From Methylovulum miyakonense HT12 (GTDB lineage Bacteria; Pseudomonadota; Gammaproteobacteria; Methylococcales; Methylomonadaceae), in NCBI RefSeq assembly GCF_000384075.1, contig NZ_KB913025.1, positions 746,118 to 810,117 on the forward strand: a stretch of 64,000 nt of DNA. Reading direction: 5' to 3'. Numbering within the stretch: the stretch's first letter is position 1; the number at the start of each line of letters is the position of its first letter. A program made the position numbers and the translations under genes. A model generated the notes under the pieces. That model saw only the letters and a list, made by a program, of their open reading frames with translations. It was not told the origin of the DNA and did no database searches. This document shows positions 39,393 through 48,666 of the stretch, piece after piece.

Positions 39393-42300
39393 CTAGAACA
39401 CAAAATCCGTTCCTGCCATTGGGCTAGAGAAGCCAGTTAAGATAATTTCAAAATCAGCCACACCATCACCGCCGATGTCACCTAAGACTACCGTGTCACT
39501 TCCTGACGCTTCATACACGACTTCTTTTGCCCCTGTTCCGGTAAATGAGGTTAAAACAACACCTGATCCAGAACCTGCACCAGTATCATCAAATATTTGA
39601 TGTAAATTAATGACATCCGAACTTTGCGTAAAGTCGGTTATAACATCAGATGCGCCCAATGTTGTATCATTTGATGTTACGGTTGTGACATGTGTTGTTG
39701 TGTTGGTAGTTGACGTGGTTGCAAACTGGAATATATCGTTTCCGGCATTTCCAGTTAATGTATCTTTGCCCAACCCTCCAATTAAGGTGTCGGCACCAGC
39801 CGCTCCAACCAACGTATCAATTCCGGCAAGCCCGCTTAAGGAGTTGGCACTACCTGTACTGGTCAGGGTGTTGGCGGATGCATTTCCGATACCTGTTGTT
39901 GCTGTACCGCTCAAGGTTAAGTTTTCAACATCCACATCCGTTAAGGTGTAGCTAACACTTGCAACAACGGTGTCTGTGCCTTGTGAAGCACTTTCTGTAA
40001 CGGTATCGCCTGAATTGTTAACATTGTAAGTGTCATCGCCCACACCACCGATCAGGGTATCTGCCGCACCAGCTCCACCATCATCCAGAACGTTATTTTT
40101 AGCATTACCTGTGATGATATTGGCTGAAACGTTGCCCGTACCATTGATCACACCGGAACCCGTCAATGTCAAGTTTTCCACAGCCGTATCGAAGATCGTG
40201 TAAGTGACGCTAGACTGGACAAGGTCAGTGCCCGTGCCTCCGTCAGTGATCTGGTCACCGTTAGTAGCCGTGGTGTTGGTGGTATCAACAACATAGGTGT
40301 CATTACCATCCCCTCCGCTCATAATATCAGCTCCAGCTTTACCATCAATCAAGTTAGCGGCCGTATTGCCTATGATGGTATTAACCGATCCGTTACCCGT
40401 CGCGTTGATCACACCTGAACCCGTCAATGTCAGGTTTTCTACATTTATGTTTGTAATCGTGTAAGTCACGCTAGATTGGACAAGATCCGTGCCTTGGCTT
40501 GGGCTTTCCGTAACTTTATCGCCTACATTGTCAACAACATAAGTGTCATTACCGTCACCACCTACCATGGTATCTGCACCGCCCAAACCATTAAGGATGT
40601 TGTTAGCACCATTGCCTGTCAGTGTGTTTACTGATGCGTTACCCGTCGCGTTGATCACACCAGAACCCGTCAATGTCAGGTTTTCCACATCTACATCAAA
40701 GATCGTATAAGTGACGCTAGACTGGACAAGATCGGTGCCTGCGCCTGCATTTTCAGTGATTTGGTCACCGTTAGTCGCCAAGGTGTTGGTGGTGTCAACG
40801 ACATAAGTGTCATTGCCAGCCCCGCCACTCATAATGTCCGCACCACCGAGACCATCAATAATGTTGTTGCCCGTATTGCCCGTGATGGTATTGACTGAAG
40901 CGTTACCTGTAGCATTGATGTTAGTTGAACCCGTCAATGTCAGGTTTTCTACATCCGTATCGAAGATTGTGTAAGTGACGCTAGACTGGACGAGGTCTAT
41001 GCCTGTACCCCCGTCAGTGATCTGGTCACCATTAGTAGCCAAGGTGTTGGTGGTGTCAACAATATAGGTATCGTTGCCATCCCCGCCACTCATAATATCT
41101 GCACCAACACCACCATCAAGCTTGTCCGCGCCAGCGAGGCCATTTAGCGTGTCATTGCCTGCGCCGCCGTTTAAGGTACTAGCTAAGGTCACATTGGCAG
41201 TCAAGGTATTGTCAGCCGCATTACCTGTCCCGACAACTGCGGAACCAATCAGTATTAGATTTTCAACTTCAGCCGTTAATGTATAGCCGCTAACCCCTGC
41301 GATTGAAGACCGGACAGTATCTGTGCCTTGGCCAGCTAGTTCGGTGACAGTATCTGAGGCATTGTCAACCACATAGGTATCATCACCATCACCGCCAAGC
41401 ATGGTATCAATACCTAGGCCGCCATCTAACGTATCTCCGCCGCCTTGACCATCAAGCTTATCGTTACCTGCATTGCCAGTGAGGCTATTGGCAACGCCGT
41501 TACCCGTAATGGTATTGTCAAGGGCGTTACCTGTGCCATTGACCGCTGATGCGCCACTCAGGGTCAGCTTTTCAACACCAACGCTTGCAGCAACACTTAA
41601 ATCAAACGTCGCTGTCGATATGACAGTGTCCGTACCCTGGGAGGCGGCTTCGGTCACCACATCTGTTGATGAGTTGACTTGATAAGTGTCGTCACCTAAG
41701 CCACCAACTAACGTATCAGTCGTACCTTCGCTGTTACCGTCGATCAGCGTATCGTTGCCAGCATTGCCGGTCAGGGTATTGGCGGCACTGTTACCTGTGA
41801 TAGTGTTGTCAGAGGCGTTACCAGTTCCGCTCAGTGTTAGTGCTCCTGTCAAGGAGACATTTTCTACATTAGCGATGGCGCTAATATCAACATTCACCAA
41901 AGCAGAGGTAACCGTATCAGTACCTTGCAAAGCCAACTCGGTGATAACGTCTGTGGTAGCGTCGACCAATGTGTAGGTATCATCACCAAACCCACCCACC
42001 AAGGTATCGGCACCGCCTGTACCTCCATTAAGACTATCGTTACCATAACCACCCGTGATGACGTTAACCCCAGCGTTACCAGTCAAAACATCGCTGTAAT
42101 TACTTCCTGTCAAATTTTCAAAATTAGAGATAGTATCTGAACCCGAACCGCCAGTGGCTTGCGACGTGGCAAGCGCAAGGCTTACAGTCACACCCGTGGT
42201 TGAACTAACGCCGTATTGGTATGAAAGCGTATCCGCCCCCCCAACACCTGTATTACCGGCACCATCTAAGGTATTGTTACCACTACCCGCATAGATAATA

Positions 42301-43241
42301 TTGTTTAAAGCGTTGCCCGTACCATTAATGTTGCCGGCGGTCAGACGTAAATTATCAACGTTAGTGCTTAATGTGTAAGTGGCACTGGATACTACGAGAT
42401 CGATGCCCGCGCTACCGGCAGCCGTTTCATTGACCACATCCGTTGTTTTGCTTACAAAATAGGTGTCATCGCCTGCACCGCCCTGGAGGTTGTCATTTCC
42501 AGTCCCAGCACCACCTGTGAGAATGTTATTAAGGCTGTTACCAATAATGATGTTGGCAACCCCATTGCCCGTACCTGAAACCGCACCTGCGGCTAGCGTC
42601 AAATTTTCGACATTAACGCCCAACACATAATCGACGCTGCTAATCACGGTATCCGTACCTTCACTAGCATTTTCAGTCACTGTATCACTGGCATTGACTA
42701 TATAGGTATCATTGCCAGCACCACCCGTCATAGCGTCAACACCCGCTCCGCCATCCAGATAATTGTTTGATGTGTTGCCTGTTAAGGTATCGTTGTAAGA
42801 TGACCCGGTGATATTTTCGACACTGATTAACTTATCAGTACCGCCGCCGCCAGTGTTTTGGGCAGTAGCTACAGTTAAGTCTACGGTGACAGCGGACGTT
42901 GCTGTTGCATACGAAACCGTGTCATTACCTCCGCGGCCATCAAAATAGTCATTAGAGTCAGTGCTTATAAAGGAATTTGCCAAGCCATCATTGGCAGTGG
43001 TTGTCAGGTCATCACCAATTTGTAATTTGCTGCCATCGGCAAAGATAAAATTCGCGCTGGAAACATTATCTAGGTTGAATCCAGTTAAAGTAACGGTTTT
43101 ACTGCCATCACTAATTGCAATGTTTACAGTTCCTGTAATAGTGATTGATGACGCACTGACTGTTGAAACATCAAAAATCAAAAAATCGCTGGTAGTAAAC
43201 ACAATGCTTGCAGGTGCAGTAGAAAATTTATAAGTAGCCAT
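39393..43241 (-). CDS. RTX repeat calcium-binding protein 2 (1282 aa)
   Basis: Paralogue of the adjacent RTX protein, sharing the same N-terminal plan (ATYKFSTAPASIVFTTSDFLIF, then FIFADGSKLQIGDDL, then YFDGRGGNDTVSYA). The body repeats VQSSVTYTIFDVDVENLTLTG, INATGNASVNTITGN and GGAGNDTYVVD modules, several nearly identical to each other even at the DNA level (for example near 40,200, 40,460, 40,700 and 40,970). The C-terminus is SPMAGTDFVF. It is probably exported by a type I system encoded elsewhere. The two genes lie head to tail, each with its own terminator, which suggests duplication and separate expression. Confidence 0.88.
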   Translation of the reverse strand: MATYKFSTAPASIVFTTSDFLIFDVSTVSASSITITGTVNIAISDGSKTVTLTGFNLDNVSSANFIFADGSKLQIGDDLTTTANDGLANSFISTDSNDYFDGRGGNDTVSYATATSAVTVDLTVATAQNTGGGGTDKLISVENITGSSYNDTLTGNTSNNYLDGGAGVDAMTGGAGNDTYIVNASDTVTENASEGTDTVISSVDYVLGVNVENLTLAAGAVSGTGNGVANIIIGNSLNNILTGGAGTGNDNLQGGAGDDTYFVSKTTDVVNETAAGSAGIDLVVSSATYTLSTNVDNLRLTAGNINGTGNALNNIIYAGSGNNTLDGAGNTGVGGADTLSYQYGVSSTTGVTVSLALATSQATGGSGSDTISNFENLTGSNYSDVLTGNAGVNVITGGYGNDSLNGGTGGADTLVGGFGDDTYTLVDATTDVITELALQGTDTVTSALVNVDISAIANVENVSLTGALTLSGTGNASDNTITGNSAANTLTGNAGNDTLIDGNSEGTTDTLVGGLGDDTYQVNSSTDVVTEAASQGTDTVISTATFDLSVAASVGVEKLTLSGASAVNGTGNALDNTITGNGVANSLTGNAGNDKLDGQGGGDTLDGGLGIDTMLGGDGDDTYVVDNASDTVTELAGQGTDTVRSSIAGVSGYTLTAEVENLILIGSAVVGTGNAADNTLTANVTLASTLNGGAGNDTLNGLAGADKLDGGVGADIMSGGDGNDTYIVDTTNTLATNGDQITDGGTGIDLVQSSVTYTIFDTDVENLTLTGSTNINATGNASVNTITGNTGNNIIDGLGGADIMSGGAGNDTYVVDTTNTLATNGDQITENAGAGTDLVQSSVTYTIFDVDVENLTLTGSGVINATGNASVNTLTGNGANNILNGLGGADTMVGGDGNDTYVVDNVGDKVTESPSQGTDLVQSSVTYTITNINVENLTLTGSGVINATGNGSVNTIIGNTAANLIDGKAGADIMSGGDGNDTYVVDTTNTTATNGDQITDGGTGTDLVQSSVTYTIFDTAVENLTLTGSGVINGTGNVSANIITGNAKNNVLDDGGAGAADTLIGGVGDDTYNVNNSGDTVTESASQGTDTVVASVSYTLTDVDVENLTLSGTATTGIGNASANTLTSTGSANSLSGLAGIDTLVGAAGADTLIGGLGKDTLTGNAGNDIFQFATTSTTNTTTHVTTVTSNDTTLGASDVITDFTQSSDVINLHQIFDDTGAGSGSGVVLTSFTGTGAKEVVYEASGSDTVVLGDIGGDGVADFEIILTGFSSPMAGTDFVF

Positions 43242-43786
43242 AGTTGTTCTCTTTAATTGTGAAAATAGTGAATCAGACCGGAGGTTATCTTGTGCTATTA
43301 GAGTTTAATATGAAAATCTTAAATGCTTGTGAAAAATTAAATATCTTTGCTTTCACATCATTTATATGATTAACGCTAATGGATTAGAGTTTATGTAAGT
43401 GTGGGATAACAAAAAACTTTAAGCCGTTTACCATCAACAAATTACAGCAAAGCCCTAAACTTATATGCCGTGATCGAGTTAAGCAATATTTAGACCTATT
43501 TTAGCGATACATCCGCTTTTTTTCTTTCCCCGGCCTGTAAATCCGCCATTACCCGATTTAACAAGGGTTATTGAAAAATTGGCCGGACACGTGATGGAGG
43601 AAAAACCACTATCCTATCAAACCTAAAACAGGATAGTGGTTTTTACAGGATTTTAAAGGGCATCAGGAAGGGATTGATTGACTATTTTTGTCACATATTG
43701 ACAAAAATAGCGTGTGGCTTGCGCGCAAAAAGGCCATTGCTTAAAGCGTTAGCCAAAAGGCGGGCCACACCGGATAAGCCATTGGC
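43242..43786. terminator. RTX2 upstream region with strong bidirectional terminator
   Basis: About 545 bp without a gene. It contains a perfect 15-bp inverted repeat (AAAAACCACTATCCT at 43601-43615 and its complement at 43630-43644) with a 14-nt loop, A5 on one side and T5 on the other, so it ends transcripts from either side, including the methyltransferase gene. The part from 43242 to about 43500 is AT-rich and presumably holds the RTX2 promoter. Confidence 0.85.
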
Positions 43787-44461
43787 TCACGGCATTTTCC
43801 GCCGCGCCACCACCACCCCATCACGGGTCGGGTTGATAAACGCATCAAATTCCGGGTCATTGAAAACCAATTCGTTATGCTCTTTGATGGCTTCTGTCCA
43901 GCCGCTAAATGCTTCGGTGTAATTTTCGACGGCCACCCTGCCCTTCCATAAGACATTGTCGGCGATATACAGGCCGCCAGGGCGGATACGCCCTTTCGCC
44001 ATGCGCCAGATGTCCGGGTAATCGCCTTTATCGACATCGTTATAGCAAATGTCAAACACGCCTTCTGTCCGGGCGAACACCTCCTGCGCCATGCCGACTT
44101 GAAAATCGACCCTATCCCATAAATTGGCGGCGGACAGGTAGTTTTTGGCTTTTTCTTGGTTTAGGAAATCGGCTTCAGTACAAATGACCTGGCCTTGCCC
44201 GCCCACCGCTTTGGCAAACCAGTAAGCCGAATAGCCAAAGCCGCTGCCAAATTCAAACACGCGTTGGGCGTTGGCCATTTTTGCCAAGGTTTCCAGAAAC
44301 GTGCCGACTAAGCGGCCTACGATGGGGAAGTTGTTTTTTTCCGCTAACGCCTCCATGTCGGCCAGCACGGGATGGTCGGTGGCTTGCACAAGACGGCGCA
44401 TGTAGCTTTCGATAGCCGGATGCACGGGATTGATAGCAGGGGACTTTTGTTGCTCGGCCAT
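43787..44461 (-). CDS. class I SAM-dependent O-methyltransferase
   Basis: 224 residues, close in size and layout to the CCoAOMT-type O-methyltransferase family (PF01596). The SAM-binding motif I is RVFEFGSGFGYSAYWFAKAV, and the acidic motif II ends CTEAD. Metal-binding acidic residues are plausible in DICYNDVDKGDYPD and YIADNVLWKGRV. It has no signal peptide. The substrate is not evident. It is just outside the island, on the side of the partial tRNA-Leu copy. Confidence 0.85.
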   Translation of the reverse strand: MAEQQKSPAINPVHPAIESYMRRLVQATDHPVLADMEALAEKNNFPIVGRLVGTFLETLAKMANAQRVFEFGSGFGYSAYWFAKAVGGQGQVICTEADFLNQEKAKNYLSAANLWDRVDFQVGMAQEVFARTEGVFDICYNDVDKGDYPDIWRMAKGRIRPGGLYIADNVLWKGRVAVENYTEAFSGWTEAIKEHNELVFNDPEFDAFINPTRDGVVVARRKMP

Positions 44462-44509
44462 TGCCTATTCCTGATGACGGGGTTGGGGTGATTAGAATAT
44501 CGCAGGCAA

Positions 44510-44540
44510 TAAAAAAGGCCTTACAATTTCTTGTAAAGCC
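44510..44540 (-). terminator. terminator beside the partial tRNA-Leu copy
   Basis: GGCCTTACAA/TTGTAAAGCC hairpin (44517-44540) with a U-run on the minus strand. It is the counterpart of the tRNA-Leu terminator at 54049-54080; loop and stem differ but pairing is kept. One of the two is probably the original host terminator and the other came with the island (inference). Confidence 0.75.
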
Positions 44541-44546
44541 TTTTAT

Positions 44547-44611
44547 ATTCTTTGGTACCGAGGGCCGGAATCGAACCGGCACGATGTCACCATCACCGGA
44601 TTTTGAATCCG
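44547..44611 (-). repeat. island attachment site, distal copy (partial tRNA-Leu 3' end)
   Basis: A 65-bp sequence identical to 54086-54150. It contains the 3' part of tRNA-Leu from the anticodon stem to the CCA end, then diverges at 44612. The similarity extends outward, with diverged terminator stems, to give 109-bp blocks of equal length (44503-44611 and 54042-54150). This is the hallmark of site-specific integration at a tRNA 3' end. Confidence 0.93.
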
Positions 44612-44886
44612 ATTTAATCAAAAAACCATAACAAGCAGCAACAAATAATAACATTAAAATCAATATGTTGAATGCTTTGCTTTGTTGTCAATTATTGCCA
44701 TTTATCACCATTTTTTATATTCAATTGCGCCAAAAGTGCGCCACAGCATTATAATACAACCCTAGAAACAAAGCGGCCTTGAGGGTGTACCACCACCAAC
44801 AAGGCCTTACCGATTACTTAACAGACAGGGTTAAGCAATGGCTGATACATCATACCAAAGCCAGTTGCTATCCCATAGGGGCAATT

Positions 44887-45936
44887 ATGGCAACCATCAC
44901 AGAACGCACAGCTAAAGATGGAACTAAACGCTATAGGGCGGAAGTTCGGTTAAAAGGCTGTCCTACACAAACAGCAACCTTTAAACGTAAAACCGATGCT
45001 TCAAAGTGGATTCAAAATACTGAGAGCGCAATCAGGGAAGGCCGACACTTCAAAACCGTTGAGGCTAAAAAACACACATTCGCCGATTTAGCCGATAGGT
45101 ACATCAAGGCCGAACTGCCCAACTACAACGAAAAAGAGCAAGCCGAGCGTAAAAGCAAGCTGACTTGGTGGAAGGATAAAATAGGCGTTTATTTGCTTGC
45201 CGATATTACACCGCCTTTAATTGTGGAATGCCGGGAATCATTAGGTGAAAGCCGCGCACCTGCCACCGTTGTTCGATACATGGCGGCGTTATCCCACGCC
45301 TTCACCGTTGCCGTGAATGAATGGCAATGGGTACATGACAATCCGGTAAAAAAGGTAAAAAAACCAACTGAACCCGATGGACGTGTCCGATTCCTGGATG
45401 ATGACGAACGCGCCAAACTATTAACCGCCTGTAAGGAATCCTCAAACGACTGGCTTTATTTGTGCGTCATTCTGGCCTTATCCAGCGGCATGAGACAAGC
45501 TGAATTAATGGGCTTGAAGTGGCAGGACGTTAATTTAAAGGACGGCTTTTTAATCCTGCACAAAACCAAAAACGGCACACGGCGGCGCGTTCCCTTGGCT
45601 GGGCATGGCTTGGAGCTGTTACGGGAACACAGCAAGATTAGGCGGCTTGATACCGATTTACTTTTTCCCAGTAAGAACAACCCACAGAAACCCATTAATT
45701 TAAGAAGCGCCTTTGAATATGCCCTAGAGCGTGCAGACATAAATGACCTAAAATGGCATGATTTACGGCACTGCACAGCATCTTATCTAGCCATGAACGG
45801 CGCGAGCTTGGCTGAAATAGCCGAAGTGTTAGGACACAAAACATTAAACATGGTAAAGCGTTACGCCCATTTGTCGGACGGGCATGTAAGCAACGTGGTT
45901 GCCAGCATGAACCAAAAAATATTTGGCGGTGTGTGA
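44887..45936 (+). CDS. tyrosine recombinase (island integrase)
   Basis: 349 residues from ATG 44887; in-frame codons from 44779 start with TTG and are less likely. The N-terminal Arm-type domain resembles ITERTAKDGTKRYRAEVRLKG; a SAM-like core-binding domain follows. The catalytic residues are in SSGMRQAELMGLKW (R), HDLRHCTASYLAMNG (H, R), LGHKTLNMVKRYAHLS (H, Y). It integrates and excises the island at the tRNA-Leu 3' end. Its stop overlaps the next ATG (TGATG). Confidence 0.93.
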   Translation: MATITERTAKDGTKRYRAEVRLKGCPTQTATFKRKTDASKWIQNTESAIREGRHFKTVEAKKHTFADLADRYIKAELPNYNEKEQAERKSKLTWWKDKIGVYLLADITPPLIVECRESLGESRAPATVVRYMAALSHAFTVAVNEWQWVHDNPVKKVKKPTEPDGRVRFLDDDERAKLLTACKESSNDWLYLCVILALSSGMRQAELMGLKWQDVNLKDGFLILHKTKNGTRRRVPLAGHGLELLREHSKIRRLDTDLLFPSKNNPQKPINLRSAFEYALERADINDLKWHDLRHCTASYLAMNGASLAEIAEVLGHKTLNMVKRYAHLSDGHVSNVVASMNQKIFGGV

Positions 45937-47123
45937 TGAATGTCGTTGTTAAGATTGAAGGCCGTGATGCTTTGCCAATATGGGTTCTGCCCTTTGTAAC
46001 AGGTTGGGCATTATCGCCAGATATGCTCATTTATAGGTTGGTAAAGCCTTATCATGATGGCACTACACCTTTTCCGACAGCTTTCAACTTAGACACCAAC
46101 AATACGCCGTCATCAATCCCTTCTGCACAATGGTATGAAATTAACAATCTAATTGAAAAACTTCAGAACGAAGTTAAAGGACAGCCAAAAACAGAATGGC
46201 GCAAACGTTCTATAGAAATAATCAAGCCACTGAAAGCCTATGTCTGGCTTGATGAATTTAACAACTGGTTTGAATGGTCACCTGAAATATTTACTAGGCA
46301 TGGAAAGGATGAAATTACAGACGAGCCAATTACAGAGCCTATCGAATTGTGTTTTAACCCAATAATGAATACGGAAGATACGCGATATTTGAAACGGGAA
46401 TATAACAGCCTGCCCGTTTCAAATGCAGCAGCTAACGGCGTGACAAAGTGGAGGGAATCTATAACCAATGGCTCACCAATAGACTGGGATTACTGGAAAG
46501 GCTTAAGCAATATAACACCAATTCAAGCCGCAAAATTGATATACGGAATAGACCCTATTAGGTGGCCTGATGACAGGTACGCGGCGAATAAGCCATACGA
46601 TGCCAAATATAATGGTGAAAAAATAGATAGGGAACTTTCCCAAAAAATACAGGGACTTGAACAGGAACTAGATAACCATTCTCCAAAATGGAGCTTGGTT
46701 GACTTAGTTGGTTTTTTAGGCAAGGACGATACACCGTTTGGCATGTGGCAAGCGATAGAGGAGCAAGTTATAAACCAGGCGAAGTTTGGCAAAACGGAAA
46801 CTAATGCTGACGCTGTAACTGTAGGCAAGGATGATAGCGCGGATAGGCAAGGCGATATAGAAACAGATTGGCAGAATGACACAAACCTTCTTAAGCTTGA
46901 AAAACAGCACAAGGCCATTCTGGAAGTTATTAAAATCAAAAAATTTGAACCGATGAGAATACCGGACGGCGAACAAGGAACTATCGAAAATATTTGTAGA
47001 TTAGATTACCCTTTGCTTTTCGATAAAGAGAGTAGCTTTAGTACGGCTTGGAAAAAAGGCCGTAAATTAGACTTATTCAAGATGGCAAACCATGCCAGTT
47101 TTGCAAAACGCGGAAAACAATAA
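45936..47123 (+). CDS. hypothetical island protein (395 aa)
   Basis: About 395 residues from ATG 45936, overlapping the integrase stop by one base. It is hydrophilic, with no signal peptide or membrane helix. Features are an N-terminal aromatic-rich region (GWALSPDMLIYRLVKPYH), WRESITNGSPIDWDYWKGL, a helical middle (KIDRELSQKIQGLEQELDN) and a Lys-rich C-terminal part (EKQHKAILEVIKIKKFEP) ending LDLFKMANHASFAKRGKQ. I do not recognise a family. Linkage to the integrase suggests a role in the island's own maintenance or regulation. Confidence 0.7.
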   Translation: MNVVVKIEGRDALPIWVLPFVTGWALSPDMLIYRLVKPYHDGTTPFPTAFNLDTNNTPSSIPSAQWYEINNLIEKLQNEVKGQPKTEWRKRSIEIIKPLKAYVWLDEFNNWFEWSPEIFTRHGKDEITDEPITEPIELCFNPIMNTEDTRYLKREYNSLPVSNAAANGVTKWRESITNGSPIDWDYWKGLSNITPIQAAKLIYGIDPIRWPDDRYAANKPYDAKYNGEKIDRELSQKIQGLEQELDNHSPKWSLVDLVGFLGKDDTPFGMWQAIEEQVINQAKFGKTETNADAVTVGKDDSADRQGDIETDWQNDTNLLKLEKQHKAILEVIKIKKFEPMRIPDGEQGTIENICRLDYPLLFDKESSFSTAWKKGRKLDLFKMANHASFAKRGKQ

Positions 47124-47231
47124 AACCAACAATTACCACCTTTTACTACTTCGTATTACCACCCGCCACACCTGAATAATTGCCGACAATCCGTGACAAA
47201 ACGTGACGGTACTTTTCAATTAAAGGTAATT

Positions 47232-47471
47232 ATGTCAGTAGAGCAGCAAACCGAAGCCGTGCAAACCGCATGGATTTATTCAACCGTCCAACAATTCACA
47301 AAACGTCACCCCGCTTTCACAGTTGGCGGATTACGTCATCAAATCTTCCACGCCGAAACTAACGAACTCGCCAAGTCGGGCGCAATTGTCCGCAACGGGC
47401 GGCGCATTTTGATAAAGGAGGCCGCTTATTTTAGTTGGTTAGAATCCCAAAGCAGTAAAGGGGTCAAATAA
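47232..47471 (+). CDS. small excisionase/AlpA-like DNA-binding protein
   Basis: 79 residues from ATG 47232 with an AAAGGTAA ribosome-binding site; a GTG at 47193 would add 13. The motif FTKRHPAFTVGGLRHQIFHA, then LAKSGAIVRNGRRILIKEAAYFSWLE is typical of small phage or island winged-helix proteins that act as excisionases or regulators. It is followed without a gap by the next gene (TAA then ATG). Confidence 0.7.
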   Translation: MSVEQQTEAVQTAWIYSTVQQFTKRHPAFTVGGLRHQIFHAETNELAKSGAIVRNGRRILIKEAAYFSWLESQSSKGVK

Positions 47472-47780
47472 ATGGGCGGCTTATCCAACAGGGCAGCATG
47501 GTCACTCCACGAAGTCAGGCAACGTTTAGAAGCTGGCGAAGAACTCAGTACGCTAGAACAAACTTTGGACGCTGGTGGTTGGCGGCTTGGCGCGACCATT
47601 CACCGATTGAAAAAGGAATTTGAATTGCCCATATTGAGTTATCGCAGGCAAGGATTTGGAAAAGTTGCGTTTTATCGACTTGTAAAATGTATGCACCAAT
47701 CGGCGCAAGCAGATATTTTCGAGAAAAATGGCTTTCCCCCTGAAAATTTAGGGATTAGGGGGCAACATGGCGACCAATAA
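47472..47780 (+). CDS. small phage-like protein, possible HTH
   Basis: 102 residues, starting directly after the previous stop. AWSLHEVRQRLEAGEELSTLEQTL is a plausible helical region and WRLGATIHRLKKEFELPI a possible recognition helix. I cannot assign a function. A 49-codon frame starts within its last codons. Confidence 0.55.
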   Translation: MGGLSNRAAWSLHEVRQRLEAGEELSTLEQTLDAGGWRLGATIHRLKKEFELPILSYRRQGFGKVAFYRLVKCMHQSAQADIFEKNGFPPENLGIRGQHGDQ

Positions 47781-47916
47781 AAAACCTGCTCGGTGCGCCA
47801 ACACCAGACAGGCCATTTTCAAAAAACTGCAAAGCCATATTACCCGAATAACTGGGCATGTGAAACCCATTTTAATCGGCTTATCTGATTGGCTAGCATT
47901 GCTATTGCCCTTTTAA
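47767..47916 (+). CDS. possible 49-aa small protein
   Basis: ATG 47767 to TAA 47916, 49 residues, overlapping the preceding gene by 14 bp and ending 10 bp before the next ATG. The N-terminal part is basic (ATNKKPARCANTRQAIFKKL) and the C-terminus hydrophobic (ILIGLSDWLALLLPF). The tight packing supports it, but no homologue is known to me. Confidence 0.35.
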   Translation: MATNKKPARCANTRQAIFKKLQSHITRITGHVKPILIGLSDWLALLLPF

Positions 47917-47926
47917 CGGGGCAACC

Positions 47927-48310
47927 ATGTCAAAGCGGAAAAAGTCAAATCTGCCATTTGACCAGAGAGGCGGTGTTTTAGCCGTCTCAAGGGGGATGCG
48001 TGAACAGCCTGTTTACGAAACCATGCCTGCCGACGCGAAGGTGCTAATGGACTTGCTCCAAATGCAATGGCGAAATGAGAGGGCGGTTGCTTATGGAGTC
48101 CGTGAAGCCGCCGCCAAAATTGGCTGTGCGCCAAACACCGCCACCAAAGCGTTCAAAATCCTGCACGAACGCGGCTTTATTGTGTGTGATGCTGAATCCC
48201 TGTTCAACAGCAGAACGGGCAGTAAAACAAGGGAATGGCGGTTGACGTGGATGCCTTATTTAGGCTGTAAACCCACCCACGATTGGGAAAAATGGCAACC
48301 CAAAAATTGA
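47927..48310 (+). CDS. winged-helix replication/regulatory protein of mobile elements
   Basis: 127 residues. AKVLMDLLQMQWRNERAVAYGVREAAAKIGCAPNTATKAFKILHERGFIV (seen as EAAAKIGCAPNTATKAFKILHERGFI) is a winged helix-turn-helix, and TREWRLTWMPY is the usual tail of a small family common on plasmids and prophages. It is commonly found beside replication or partition genes. Role here inferred only. The 350 bp downstream are non-coding and rich in palindromes. Confidence 0.65.
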   Translation: MSKRKKSNLPFDQRGGVLAVSRGMREQPVYETMPADAKVLMDLLQMQWRNERAVAYGVREAAAKIGCAPNTATKAFKILHERGFIVCDAESLFNSRTGSKTREWRLTWMPYLGCKPTHDWEKWQPKN

Positions 48311-48607
48311 AGCAACCGTATCAAAATGAGGTACACAAATCCGATTTGTGTGCTTCATTTTAAGACACAAAATATATTGAATCTGGTTTGTGTCTCAAAA
48401 AGTGACACGCAAAGTGAAAAAATCAAGGGGTTACAGAAACCTTGCGTACCACAATTTGATACACACCTACTATAACCATACCTACCCGTTTATTTAGGCC
48501 ACATTCGTTAGCGGTTTTTTAAGTCGGCGGTCTTTAGGTGTTGGTGCATTATTATGCAAACACGCCCACCGATTGGGTAAAACTGTCTAGTGGATGATGT
48601 AGTGTTT
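48311..48607. repeat. non-coding region with nested palindromes
   Basis: About 300 bp with no gene. It contains a perfect palindrome ACACAAATC-C-GATTTGTGT (48333-48351) nested in a 39-bp imperfect palindrome (48323-48361). A second inverted repeat AGACACAAA/TTTGTGTCT follows at 48363-48395. ACACAAA-type words recur near 48,460. A further TGCAT-TATT-ATGCA palindrome lies at 48545-48558. Such clustering fits an origin, oriT or operator region of the island (inference). Confidence 0.6.
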
Positions 48608-48658
48608 TGTTTAATATGTTAAATGCGATAAAATAGGAGTCATTTAAAATATTAAACA
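48608..48658 (+). promoter_or_regulatory. paired operator-like sites upstream of the RHH-like gene
   Basis: Site A 48608-48625 is TGTTTAA-TATG-TTAAATG and site B 48641-48658 is CATTTAA-AATA-TTAAACA, so the two are near mirror images with centres 33 bp apart. They flank a possible -10 (GATAAAAT, 48627-48634) and end 8 bp before the ATG at 48667. The same 18-bp motif recurs five more times within and just after the gene. Confidence 0.7.
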
Positions 48659-48666
48659 GGTGCGCC

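Noticed and set aside
35142..43241. Possible CRISPR or tandem DNA repeat array
   Set aside because: Repeats are coding RTX modules of variable length without constant spacers.
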